Source of the DNA: CAIMUX01 sp964473865
Lineage (GTDB): Bacteria > Eisenbacteria > RBG-16-71-46 > CAIMUX01
Direction: 5' to 3'
DNA: 64,000 nucleotides
NCBI GenBank assembly: GCA_964473865.1
Contig: CAYYQN010000009.1
Location: forward strand, 1-64,000
How positions within the stretch are numbered: position 1 is the first letter of the stretch; the number at the start of each line of letters is the position of its first letter. The notes beneath the pieces are model-generated. The model saw only the letters and a list, made by a program, of their open reading frames with translations. It had not been told where the DNA came from and ran no database searches. This document shows, in pieces, positions 52,983-61,830 of this stretch. Both the position numbers and the translations under genes were made by a program.

Positions 52983-54542
52983 ATGACCCGTCGTCGACCG
53001 TTCCTATCGGAACTCCTCGAGGCGATCCGCGACTATTTCGCGGTCACCATGCGCCACCCGATCGGACTTCTGGGCGTTGCCCTGACCACCCTCTCGGGTC
53101 TGCTGATGATCATCCTGATGGGGATGAGCATGGCCGGGCTGGGAGGAAACCCCTATCTCGGCATCATCACCTTCCTGGTGCTGCCGGCCGGGTTTCTCCT
53201 CGGTCTGGTTCTCATGCCGATCAGTCGCTGGCGCCAGAAGAGACACCCGGCCGAGGCCGGCCGGAGTGACTTCCCGGTCCTGGATCTGAACCTGGCCCGG
53301 ACCCGGAACCGGCTCGTCCTGTTCCTCGCGATCACGGCCGCGAACCTGGTCCTGCTGGCGATCGCCGCGGCGGGCGCGATCGAGTTCATGGACTCGGTCG
53401 AGTTCTGCGGGAAGACGTGTCACACCGTGATGCAGCCGGAGCTGACGGCTCACCAGAACTCGCCACATGCCCGCGTGCGTTGCGTCGATTGCCACATCGG
53501 ACCGGGGGCGGGCTGGTTTGTTCGCTCCAAGCTCTCCGGAACGCGCCAGGTCTTCGCGACGCTCTTCCACACCTATCCGACGCCGATTCCCACTCCGATC
53601 GAGAACCTGCGCCCGGCTCGCGAGACCTGCGAGCAGTGCCACTGGCCGACGAAGTTCCACGGCACCCGGCTGCAGGTGCGGCGGCACTTCCAGGAAGACG
53701 AGGCCAACACGGAGGTGCAGACGGTCCTCGCGCTCAAGATCGGCGGAGGGGCGGTTCCCGCGTCAGGGGCCGATGGAGCCGGGGCGGGTGAGAAGCCCGG
53801 CGTGGCGGCGGCCGAGGCCTCGCGGACGGTCCCCGCCTCAGCGGAGCGGCCGCTGCTGCCGGAAGCGGCCGGCATCCACTGGCACGTGGCGACCCAGGTC
53901 GAGTACCTCTCCGACCCGAAGCGAGAGGAAGTCTCGCTGGTGCGGGTTCACCGGCCCGACGGATCGGTGAAGGAGTTCCGGCGGCCGGACGCCGGCGCGG
54001 AGCCTGGCGCCGGGACGGCCGGCGAGGCTCGGCTGCGGACCATGGACTGCGTGGACTGCCACAACCGCCCGACGCACATCTACAAGCCGGCGGTGCGCGC
54101 CCTCGACGATGCCCTGGCCGACGGGCACGTCGATGCGGGCCTGCCGTACATCCGGCGCGAGGCCCTGGCGGCCATGCAGGCCGACTACCCTACGGCCGAG
54201 GCCGCGCGAACTGGAATCGCCGACCACCTCCGCGGCTTCTACGCGCGCGAGTATCCCGATCTCGACGCGGGCCAAGGTGACAAGCTCTCGGCCACGATCG
54301 AGGGGGTGCAGGGTGTCTACGCGCGGAACGTCTTTCCCGCGATGAAGGTGGGCTGGAGCACCTACCCCAACCATATCGGGCACGAAGCCAGCCCGGGCTG
54401 CTTCCGCTGCCACGATGAGGAACTGGCCACGGCCGAGGGTGAGACGATCAGCCAGGATTGCGGGCTCTGCCACACTCTGCTGGCCATCGAAGAGGAAGAC
54501 CCGGAGATCCTGCAGCAGATCAACGGTCAGGGAGCAGACTGA
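52983..54542 (+). CDS. NapC/NirT-like membrane multiheme cytochrome
   Basis: A 519-residue protein. Three hydrophobic segments (about 28-50, 58-78, 108-132) precede the heme domain. Heme sites: CGKTCH (CX3CH, as usual for this family's first heme), CVDCH, CEQCH, CVDCH, CFRCH and CGLCH, six in total. The stretch SPHARVRCVDCHIGPGAGW is typical of NapC/NirT quinol-oxidising cytochromes. A low-complexity Ala/Gly insertion (about 255-295) sits mid-chain. It would take electrons from quinol and hand them to the 13-heme protein encoded 88 bases upstream. ATG 52983. Confidence 0.85.
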   Translation: MTRRRPFLSELLEAIRDYFAVTMRHPIGLLGVALTTLSGLLMIILMGMSMAGLGGNPYLGIITFLVLPAGFLLGLVLMPISRWRQKRHPAEAGRSDFPVLDLNLARTRNRLVLFLAITAANLVLLAIAAAGAIEFMDSVEFCGKTCHTVMQPELTAHQNSPHARVRCVDCHIGPGAGWFVRSKLSGTRQVFATLFHTYPTPIPTPIENLRPARETCEQCHWPTKFHGTRLQVRRHFQEDEANTEVQTVLALKIGGGAVPASGADGAGAGEKPGVAAAEASRTVPASAERPLLPEAAGIHWHVATQVEYLSDPKREEVSLVRVHRPDGSVKEFRRPDAGAEPGAGTAGEARLRTMDCVDCHNRPTHIYKPAVRALDDALADGHVDAGLPYIRREALAAMQADYPTAEAARTGIADHLRGFYAREYPDLDAGQGDKLSATIEGVQGVYARNVFPAMKVGWSTYPNHIGHEASPGCFRCHDEELATAEGETISQDCGLCHTLLAIEEEDPEILQQINGQGAD

Positions 54543-54591
54543 TGCGCTTCCGGGCCGGGGCCGCGAGCCGGGCCCCGGGGACGGTGAGCGG

Positions 54592-55716
54592 ATGAACGTT
54601 CTCTTCGTCAGCTCGATTGGACGCGAGGAGTTCGGGGGCGGCGAAAAATGGATCGTCGAGGCCGCCCGGGGGTTGGCCGAGCGCGGGCACTGCACGGTGA
54701 TCGGCAGCAAGCGGCATTCGCGACTGCTCCAGCACGCGGAGGCCAGCGGCGTGGCCACCACGTTGTTCGACATCCACGGGGACTTCAGCCCCGGGCAGAC
54801 CCTGCGCATCGCCGCCTATCAGAGGCGCCATCGGATCGACGTAACAGTCTGCAACCTGAACAAGGATGTGCGCGTCGCGGGCCTGGCCGCCCGACTGGGC
54901 GGCGGATCGCTGGTCCTGGCCCGCCACGGGATGCTGCTCTGCGGCCGGAAGCTGCGGCACCGGTTGTCTCTCACGATGCTCACCGACGGCGTCATCACCA
55001 ACAGCCGGACCATCCAGGAGACCTATGCCGGCTACGGCTGGTTCGCCGACGGCTTTGTGAAGGTGATCTACAACGGCATCGACATCCCGGGGCCTGTCGT
55101 TCCCTACGACTTCGCCGGCCGTTTTCCGGGCCGCAAGATCATCTACAGCGCGGGCCGGCTCTCCCCCCAGAAAGGGTTCACCTATCTGATCGCGGCCGCG
55201 GAGATCCTGAACCGGTCGCGGAATGACCTGGGGTTCGCGGTCTCGGGCCAGGGCCGGCTGGAGACGGTGTTGCAGCGACAGGTGCGGGAGGCGGGGCTTG
55301 CGGAGTCGTTCCACTTCCTGGGTCACGCCGAGAGCATCGATCCCTATCTGGCCGGCTGCGACCTGTTCGTCCTGGCCTCGCTCTTCGAGGGGATGCCCAA
55401 CGTGGTGATGGAGGCGATGGCCATGCAGAAGCCGGTGATCGCGACCGATGTCAACGGCGCCCGGGAGCTGATGTGCGAGGGCGAGACGGGCCTGCTGGTT
55501 CCGCCGCGGGATCCGGCGGCGTTGGCCGGCGCAATCTCCTCTCTGATCGACAGACCCGACCTGCTTCAATCGTTCGGCCGGCAGGGATTCGAGCGCGTGA
55601 AACGCGAATTCACCCGGTCGGCGATGATCGACAATCTGGAGCGCTACCTGGAGCGGAAGCTCTTCGAGAAACACCACCCGGAATCTCCGGCGCCGGCACG
55701 CGGCGCCGCGGGATGA
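54592..55716 (+). CDS. Glycosyltransferase family 4
   Basis: A 374-residue GT-B enzyme. N-terminal half opens MNVLFVSS and has a Gly-rich loop GGGEKWIVEAARGLAERGH; the C-terminal half shows IYSAGRLSPQKGFTYLI, AVSGQGRLE and the donor-binding E-x7-E region LASLFEGMPNVVMEAMA. It likely transfers sugars from nucleotide donors to a surface polysaccharide. ATG 54592 is the natural N-terminus; the frame is open from 54415 but overlaps the cytochrome gene. It has no clear link to its neighbours. Confidence 0.85.
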   Translation: MNVLFVSSIGREEFGGGEKWIVEAARGLAERGHCTVIGSKRHSRLLQHAEASGVATTLFDIHGDFSPGQTLRIAAYQRRHRIDVTVCNLNKDVRVAGLAARLGGGSLVLARHGMLLCGRKLRHRLSLTMLTDGVITNSRTIQETYAGYGWFADGFVKVIYNGIDIPGPVVPYDFAGRFPGRKIIYSAGRLSPQKGFTYLIAAAEILNRSRNDLGFAVSGQGRLETVLQRQVREAGLAESFHFLGHAESIDPYLAGCDLFVLASLFEGMPNVVMEAMAMQKPVIATDVNGARELMCEGETGLLVPPRDPAALAGAISSLIDRPDLLQSFGRQGFERVKREFTRSAMIDNLERYLERKLFEKHHPESPAPARGAAG

Positions 55717-55774
55717 TCGCGGTCCGGATTCGTGCGAGGTGGTCGCGGGGGGAGAGGGAGAGCCGGGACCTTGT

Positions 55775-58243
55775 TCAGGCGCGGGATGGAGCGGTCCGGT
55801 CCCCGGGATCGGAATCGAGGTTGTCGGCGGCGAGCACGCCGTACCAGGCCTGCCCCAGCGCCAGCCCGCCGTCATTCGCGGGCACCTGTTCGTGCGTAAA
55901 CACGCGAAACCCCCGGGCCGTGAGTGCCGCGGCGAGTCCTTCCAGGATCAGGGCGTTCTGGAACACCCCTCCGCTGAGCGCAACGGTGTCGAGACCGGTG
56001 CGCGCCCGCACTCGGCCGCAGGTCTCGGCCACGGCTTCGACCATCGTGCGGTGGAAGCGACGTGCCCGAACCGCGCGCGGAGTCTGCCGGTCGGTCCAGA
56101 GCCGGCGCAGGGCCGGACCAAGGTCGACCTGGAAAGGGTGCTCGGGTGAAGAGGGGGGCTCGACAACGAACGGGTAGGTCTCCGGGTCGTCGCTCCGTTC
56201 CGCGAGTTCCTCCAGCTCCATCGCGGCCTGCCCGTCGAAGGTCGCGACATTGCGAAGCCCGAGGACCGCCGCCGCGGCGTCGAAGAGCCGCCCGGCGCTG
56301 CTGGTCCACGGACATGCGGGTGACTGGAGAAGGGCGTCGACCCCGGCCACCACCCCGGGATCGATCCCGTCCGGAGGCGGTAACTCCGCCCGTGCGCTCA
56401 GTTCGCCCTCCGGCCCGAAGCCCTCGATCCGGTTCGGGCGCATCCGCTCGTCGGAACCGCTGTCCCACAGCACCGATCTTGCCATTCGCCATGGCTCCAG
56501 CGCCGCGCGGTCTCCGCCCGGGAGTCGCCGCGGGCGAAGACAGGCCGCCCGCCGGAAGGACGGTCCGTCGACGGTGAGGATCTCGCCGCCCCAGATGGTC
56601 CCGTCGGAGCCGTACCCGGTCCCGTCGAGCGCGACGACGATCGCGGGCGCGTTCCAACCGTTCTCCGCGAGACAGGCCAGCCCGTGGGCGTGGTGATGTT
56701 GCACGGCCAGGCGGGCGATTCCGTGCCGGGCCGCGAAGGTGGCGGCGATGGCGGTTCCCACGTAGTCCGGATGGAGATCATGCACAATGATCTCCGGGCG
56801 GGCACCGAGCAGCCGGGCGAGCGTGTCCATGGATTCCACGAGAAAGTCAGCGGCCTGCGCGTTCTCGAGATCGCCGACGTGCGGACCGGGGAAGGCCGCG
56901 CCGCGCACGATCAAACAGCACGCGCTCTTGAGGTCGCCTCCGACCGCCAGCACACAAGGCATCCGGCCGGGGCGCTCGATCGGCAGGGTGACCGGCTGGG
57001 GCACGTATCCGCGGCTGCGCCGCACCAGGATCTGCCGGTGCGTGGTCCGGCGCACGACGGAGTCGTCGGCGCGGTTACGGATCGGCCGGTCATGCAGCAG
57101 AAAGAAGTCCGCGATCCCCGCGAGATCAGCGAGCGCCTCGTCGTTTTCGCGGGCGATCGGCTCGTCAGCCCGGTTCCCGCTCGTCATCACCAGCACAGGG
57201 CAAGAACCGTCCAGCAGAAGGTGATGGAGTGGGGTGTAGGGGAGCATGGCGCCGATCCGACGCGTGGAGCCGCCCACGGCCGGATCGATGAGCGGAGAAT
57301 CCCCGGTCTCGGCATCGCCATCGCTTCGCGCGGGTGGCCCGGGAAGCGGGTCGAGCAGGACGATCGGCCGGCGCCATTGCCGCAGCAGCGCTTCCTCCTC
57401 TGCAGAGACGGAGGCGAACGATCGGATCATCTCGACATCGCGCGCCATGACCGCGAGCGGCTTGTCCGGCCGGCTCTTCCGGGCCCGCAGCCGGACGAGG
57501 GCCGCGGGGGCGGCAGCGTGGCAGGCGAGGTGGAACCCTCCCAGCCCTTTGATCGCCAGGATCTCGCCGGCCGCCAACCGCCGGGCCGCTTCTCGGATCG
57601 GATCGGGCGCGGCAATCCGGTGACCCGCCGGATCGGTGAGCCAGACTCGCGGCCCGCATGCCGGGCAGGCGACCGGTTCGGCGTGATAGCGGCGGTCCCT
57701 GATCTCTTCGTATTCGGCGCGGCAATCGCGGCAGAGCGGAAACGCCGCCATGGCGGTGCGCACCCGATCGTAGGGGAGCGCATCGAGAATCGTGTAGCGC
57801 GGGCCGCAATCGGTGCAGTTGAGGAACGGATAGCCAAAGCGACGATCGGCCGGATCCCGCAGCTCCGCCAGACAAGCCGCGCAAGTGCCGATGTCGGGAG
57901 GCGGGAGGGTGGCCGGTTCCCGGCCCGCGAACGAGGAGACGACCTGAAACCCCCGCTCCCCGGTCGCCGGAATCGGGCTCTCCTCCGTGCTGACGACGTT
58001 CGCGATGGCCGGAGCGTCGCGGGGAAGTCGATCCCGGAACGCGGCGACGGCGGCCGGCGCTCCCTCGACCTCGACGGTGACGCCCGCCGAGTCGTTGCGG
58101 ACCCAACCCGCGAGGTCGAGCGAGTGCGCCAGCCGGTGGACGAACGGACGGAAGCCGACGCCCTGCACGAGCCCGCGCACGGTGATCCGGCGTCGGACCC
58201 GAACATCGGCCGGTTGATCGCTGGCGCCCACGACGATGCTCAA
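55775..58243 (-). CDS. hypF: [NiFe]-hydrogenase maturation carbamoyltransferase HypF
   Basis: An 822-residue enzyme that makes the CN ligand precursor from carbamoyl phosphate. Domain order: acylphosphatase (GLVQGVGFRPFVHRLA), two zinc fingers (CAACLAELRDP ... CTDCGPRYT and CRDCRAEYEE ... CPACGP), YrdC-like domain, and the Kae1-like domain with VQHHHAHGLACL and VALDGTGYGSDGTIWGGE. TTG 58243 overlaps the stop of hypE (TTGA). Full length. Last gene of hypABCDEF. Confidence 0.93.
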   Translation of the reverse strand: MSIVVGASDQPADVRVRRRITVRGLVQGVGFRPFVHRLAHSLDLAGWVRNDSAGVTVEVEGAPAAVAAFRDRLPRDAPAIANVVSTEESPIPATGERGFQVVSSFAGREPATLPPPDIGTCAACLAELRDPADRRFGYPFLNCTDCGPRYTILDALPYDRVRTAMAAFPLCRDCRAEYEEIRDRRYHAEPVACPACGPRVWLTDPAGHRIAAPDPIREAARRLAAGEILAIKGLGGFHLACHAAAPAALVRLRARKSRPDKPLAVMARDVEMIRSFASVSAEEEALLRQWRRPIVLLDPLPGPPARSDGDAETGDSPLIDPAVGGSTRRIGAMLPYTPLHHLLLDGSCPVLVMTSGNRADEPIARENDEALADLAGIADFFLLHDRPIRNRADDSVVRRTTHRQILVRRSRGYVPQPVTLPIERPGRMPCVLAVGGDLKSACCLIVRGAAFPGPHVGDLENAQAADFLVESMDTLARLLGARPEIIVHDLHPDYVGTAIAATFAARHGIARLAVQHHHAHGLACLAENGWNAPAIVVALDGTGYGSDGTIWGGEILTVDGPSFRRAACLRPRRLPGGDRAALEPWRMARSVLWDSGSDERMRPNRIEGFGPEGELSARAELPPPDGIDPGVVAGVDALLQSPACPWTSSAGRLFDAAAAVLGLRNVATFDGQAAMELEELAERSDDPETYPFVVEPPSSPEHPFQVDLGPALRRLWTDRQTPRAVRARRFHRTMVEAVAETCGRVRARTGLDTVALSGGVFQNALILEGLAAALTARGFRVFTHEQVPANDGGLALGQAWYGVLAADNLDSDPGDRTAPSRA

Positions 58244-59256
58244 CAGATTCGCGGCAGCAGTTCGGCGGACGGGCGCAGCAGGATGCGAGCCCCGCCGTAC
58301 CGGGTGCGGAGCACGACACGCCCCGGCGAGTCGACGCGCAGAGACCCGATGTGCGCGGCATGCCGGCCACCCTCCGTCGATCGCCAGGCGGCCAGGGCCC
58401 GCGGGACGTCGTCTGCGGCGACGACTGCCACCACGCGCCCCTCGCAGGCGAGATGCCAGGGATCGACGCCGGTGATGGCGCAGACTGTCTCCACCGCCGG
58501 CCGGAGCGGGAGAGCGGCTTCATCGACGTGTACCCCGCAGTCCGGAACTTCCGCCAGATCCGCCAGCACGCCGGCGAGGCCTCCGCGAGTCGGATCGCGA
58601 AGAAACAGCGGCTCCACCCCGGCCTGGAAGAGGGCGGCGACGAGCGGCGTGACCGGCGCGCAGTCGCTGATCAGATCCGCGCCGGGATCCAGCCCGTGCC
58701 GGGCGGCGAGGATGACTGCGCCATGGTCGCCCAGCGGGCCGCTCACCAAGATGGCGTCGCCGGGCGCCACTCCGCGGTCGGCGCGGGGGTATCCGGTGCG
58801 CACGATTCCCACTCCGGCGGTGTTCAGGAAGACCCCGTCCCCCTTGCCGCGTTCCACCACCTTGGTGTCTCCGGTGACCACGAGGACCGCGGCGCGGGCG
58901 GCCGCTTCGGCGATCGAGCCGGCGATGCGCTCGAGGTCGGCGAGGAGGAGGCCTTCTTCGAGGATCATTCCGAGGGTGAGGTAGAGCGGTCGGGCCCCCG
59001 CGACCGCCAGGTCGTTGACGGTGCCGTTGACGGCGAGCGAGCCGATGTCGCCTCCGGCGAAGAAGAGGGGGTGCACGACGAAGGAGTCGGTGGTAAGGGC
59101 GATGCGGCCTCCCGGGTCGGGGCAGATGGCGGAGTCTCCGAGCGGACCCAGGTACGGGTTGGCGAAGCGCGGCGCGAGCCGCTCCTTGATGAGGTCGAGC
59201 GTCAGCCGGCCACCGGAGCCGTGACCGAGGGTGATCCGTGGTTCGTCGGTGGGCAT
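58240..59256 (-). CDS. hypE: Hydrogenase maturation protein HypE
   Basis: A 338-residue ATP-dependent dehydratase that turns the carbamoylated C-terminal Cys into a thiocyanate. The PurM-like fold is marked by GHGSGG, TTDSFVVHPLFFAGGDIG and RDPTRGGLAGVL. It ends in PRIC, the carbamoylated Cys being the last residue, as required. ATG 59256 lies three bases after hypD. Confidence 0.94.
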   Translation of the reverse strand: MPTDEPRITLGHGSGGRLTLDLIKERLAPRFANPYLGPLGDSAICPDPGGRIALTTDSFVVHPLFFAGGDIGSLAVNGTVNDLAVAGARPLYLTLGMILEEGLLLADLERIAGSIAEAAARAAVLVVTGDTKVVERGKGDGVFLNTAGVGIVRTGYPRADRGVAPGDAILVSGPLGDHGAVILAARHGLDPGADLISDCAPVTPLVAALFQAGVEPLFLRDPTRGGLAGVLADLAEVPDCGVHVDEAALPLRPAVETVCAITGVDPWHLACEGRVVAVVAADDVPRALAAWRSTEGGRHAAHIGSLRVDSPGRVVLRTRYGGARILLRPSAELLPRIC

Positions 59257-59259
59257 CGC

Positions 59260-60372
59260 TCAGGATCCTTCCGGCGCTCGGGTCGGCGGATAGAGGGCGT
59301 GGCTCCGGCAGGTCCCTTCCGCCGAAACCATGCAGGGCCCGTGTGGCGTCTCGTCGGTGCAGACGGTGCCGAAAAGCGGGCAGTCTTCCGGCTCCGCCAG
59401 CCCGATCATCACGCGACTGCAGATGCAGCCCGGAGCGTCGTCCGGTTCCCCGGCCGCGCCTTCAGGAACGGAAAAGCGTCGGCGCGCATCGTGCCGGGCG
59501 AGATTCGGGTGAATGGCCAGGCCCGAGTCCGCGATGGTGCCCAGACCCCGCCACCGCGCATCGGCGGGCGTGAACGCTTGCGCCATCGCCTCCCGGGCGC
59601 GCGCGTTTCCTCCCGGCCGGACCGCCCGGGGGTAGGCATTCGCGAAGCCGGCCTGGCCCGAGTCGGCCATCTCCGCGAGCTTCTCCAGGCCCAGGAGGAC
59701 GTCTACCGGCTCGAATCCGGCCACTACGCAGGGACGTCCGGCCCGCTCGGCGAAACGCAGATAGGGCTCGGGACCGGTGACGGTGAGCACGTGGCCCGGG
59801 AGAAGGAACCCGTCGAGGTTCAACCCTTCGATTTCGAGCAGGGCATCGAGGGCCGGAGGAATGAGCCGGTGCGCCGAGAGCACGCTGAAGTTCGCCGGCG
59901 GATCCGCCAGCAGGGCCGCGGCGGTCGTGCAGGCCGTCGTCTCGAACCCGACGCCGAAGAGGACGACTTCGCGGCCGGGTTCGGCGCGGGCGATGTCGAC
60001 CGCCGCAGCGGCGCTCGCAACGACGCGCACGTCGGCACCGCGCGCTCGCGCATCGGCGAGTGAGAGCTTCCCGGGCACGCGCACCATGTCGCCGAACGTC
60101 GCCATCACGACGCCGGCGGCGAGCGCGAGCTGCGCTCCGTAGTCGATCTCCTCAGGGGGGCAGACACAGACCGGGCACCCCGGGCCGGCGATCACCCGCA
60201 GCGAGGCCGGGAGGAGAGAACGCAGCCCGGCGCGCGCGATCGCGTTTTCGTGGGTGCCGCAGACGTGCATGAAGACCAGGGGCCGCCCGGCGCGCCGGCG
60301 TTGCAGCCGTTCCGCCAGGCGCGAGACGCGCTCGGGGTCGCGGTAGGACGCTTCCGGGATCGGTGTCGTCAC
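59260..60372 (-). CDS. hypD: Hydrogenase maturation protein HypD
   Basis: A 370-residue Fe-S protein that assembles the Fe(CN)2CO group with HypC. Key motifs: FMHVCGTHENA, GPGCPVCVCP, FGVGFETTA and the C-terminal cluster ligands in GCICSRVMIGL, FGTVCT and GPCMVSAEGTC. GTG 60372 overlaps hypC (GTGA). Confidence 0.94.
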   Translation of the reverse strand: MTTPIPEASYRDPERVSRLAERLQRRRAGRPLVFMHVCGTHENAIARAGLRSLLPASLRVIAGPGCPVCVCPPEEIDYGAQLALAAGVVMATFGDMVRVPGKLSLADARARGADVRVVASAAAAVDIARAEPGREVVLFGVGFETTACTTAAALLADPPANFSVLSAHRLIPPALDALLEIEGLNLDGFLLPGHVLTVTGPEPYLRFAERAGRPCVVAGFEPVDVLLGLEKLAEMADSGQAGFANAYPRAVRPGGNARAREAMAQAFTPADARWRGLGTIADSGLAIHPNLARHDARRRFSVPEGAAGEPDDAPGCICSRVMIGLAEPEDCPLFGTVCTDETPHGPCMVSAEGTCRSHALYPPTRAPEGS

Positions 60373-60650
60373 GCCGGCCCCGGGTCTCGGTTTGCGTCGG
60401 CGCCGGGGCCGATTCGAGGCGGAGTCGCCGAACCGGGCTCCGAGAGGACCGACTGCAGGAACTCCAGTTGCTCCAGCCCCGCGGCTTCGTCCATGACCTG
60501 GATCGCGTAGCCGGCATGCACCAGAACGTAGTCCCCGATCCGAACCGGACCCACCAGGTCAAAGCGCACTTCGTGCCGCACTCCGGAGGCTTCCACCACG
60601 CCTCCCAGAGGGCCCGCTTCGAGCACTCGCATCGGCACCGCCAGGCACAT
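60369..60650 (-). CDS. hypC: Hydrogenase maturation chaperone HypC
   Basis: A 93-residue OB-fold chaperone starting MCLAVP, the invariant N-terminal Cys motif. ATG 60650 lies four bases after hypB; the longer frame to 60728 would place the Cys inside the chain and is rejected. Core strands FDLVGPVRIGDYVLVHAGYAI match the family. The C-terminal 20 residues are a polar extension. Confidence 0.93.
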   Translation of the reverse strand: MCLAVPMRVLEAGPLGGVVEASGVRHEVRFDLVGPVRIGDYVLVHAGYAIQVMDEAAGLEQLEFLQSVLSEPGSATPPRIGPGADANRDPGPA

Positions 60651-60654
60651 CGGG

Positions 60655-61443
60655 TCAGTCTCCGTTCGAGTGGGGGTGGGAGTGGCCGCCGCCCGGGCGG
60701 CCACCGATGGAACGCGGTTCCGCCGCATCAGGCGAGTGGTCGTGCGGGTGGTCGTGCGAGTGGTCGTGCGGCGTGTGGCTCCAGTGGTCCTGCGCGTGCC
60801 GCACCCGGCTCTCGAGCCAGGCGGTCCAGCGGTCGAGCCCTTCGCCGGTGCGGCAGCTCAGCGCGAGGACTTCGATTCCGTCATGGAGCACCCGGGCCAC
60901 GCGCGAGGCTTCGGCGAGGTCGAAATCAGTGTAAGGGAGGAGGTCCGTCTTGTTGAGAATCAACAGGTTCGCAGTACGGAACATCAGCGGATACTTGGCC
61001 GGCTTGTCGTGACCCTCCGTCACGGAGAGCAGCATCACCCGCTGCGCCTCCCCCAGGTCGAATTCGGCGGGGCAGACCAGATTCCCCACGTTCTCGATGA
61101 CGAGCAGATCGATCGCGGCCAGATCCAGGGAGTCCAAGGCCATGGCGATCTGGCGCGGGTCCAGGTGGCAGGCGCCATAGGTGTTGATCTGCCGGACCGG
61201 GATGGAGAAGCGCTCCAAGCGATCGGCATCGGACCGGCCCTGGATATCCCCCTCGATCACCGCGATTCGCAGCCGCGAGGCGAGGTGCTCGATGGTTCGT
61301 TCCAGCAGTGTGGTCTTGCCGGCCCCCGGGGCGCTCATGAGATTCAGCGCATAGACGTGAGCTTGCTCCAGCCTGGAGCGGTTCGCTTCACCCAGAGCGT
61401 CCGTCTGCTCCCAGAGACGCTTGTTGAGATTCAGGTCATGCAT
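60655..61443 (-). CDS. hypB: Hydrogenase nickel incorporation GTPase HypB, with C-terminal His-rich tail
   Basis: A 262-residue GTPase for nickel insertion. Walker A is SAPGAGKTTLLE, the metal site is YGACHLDP, the guanine motif is NKTDLL. The N-terminus lacks the CxxGC nickel motif. Instead the C-terminal 50 residues hold 12 His (DHWSHTPHDHSHDHPHDH and HSHPH). His-rich segments of HypB are usually N-terminal, so this is an unusual location. Confidence 0.93.
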   Translation of the reverse strand: MHDLNLNKRLWEQTDALGEANRSRLEQAHVYALNLMSAPGAGKTTLLERTIEHLASRLRIAVIEGDIQGRSDADRLERFSIPVRQINTYGACHLDPRQIAMALDSLDLAAIDLLVIENVGNLVCPAEFDLGEAQRVMLLSVTEGHDKPAKYPLMFRTANLLILNKTDLLPYTDFDLAEASRVARVLHDGIEVLALSCRTGEGLDRWTAWLESRVRHAQDHWSHTPHDHSHDHPHDHSPDAAEPRSIGGRPGGGHSHPHSNGD

Positions 61444-61446
61444 TTC

Positions 61447-61791
61447 TTACTCCACCGTGACCGACTCGACCGTCAACTCGCGGCCGCCCAGGACCCGGAG
61501 CGGGAACCCGCCGCAGCCGGGACAGATCAAATCGGCGAGGTCTCGGGTCTCACCGCTCCAGCCGCAGGTCGGGCAGGCCACCGGAGCGGGCTGGGACACG
61601 ATGTCAAGGCGGCAGCCCTCGGCCGGCGTGCCGGCAGCGAGCGCCTCGAATCCGAAGGCCAGGGAATCCGGGTTGAGACAGCTCCCGACCCCGACGCGGA
61701 GTGTAGCCGTTTTGACTGTCGCCGCACCGTTTTCTCGGGCGGTCTGGAGGAGAAAGTCGAGCAGGTCCGATGCGACCGACAGTTCATGCAT
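61447..61791 (-). CDS. hypA: Hydrogenase nickel chaperone HypA
   Basis: A 114-residue nickel-binding protein starting MHELSVA (nickel-site His2), with the structural zinc motif CPTCGWSGE ... CPGCGG. First gene of the hyp operon. It ends three bases before hypB. No hydrogenase structural genes lie within the window. Confidence 0.93.
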   Translation of the reverse strand: MHELSVASDLLDFLLQTARENGAATVKTATLRVGVGSCLNPDSLAFGFEALAAGTPAEGCRLDIVSQPAPVACPTCGWSGETRDLADLICPGCGGFPLRVLGGRELTVESVTVE

Positions 61792-61830
61792 CCGGACTCC
61801 GAGGCCGGCGAAAAACCGGCCGGTGCGCTG

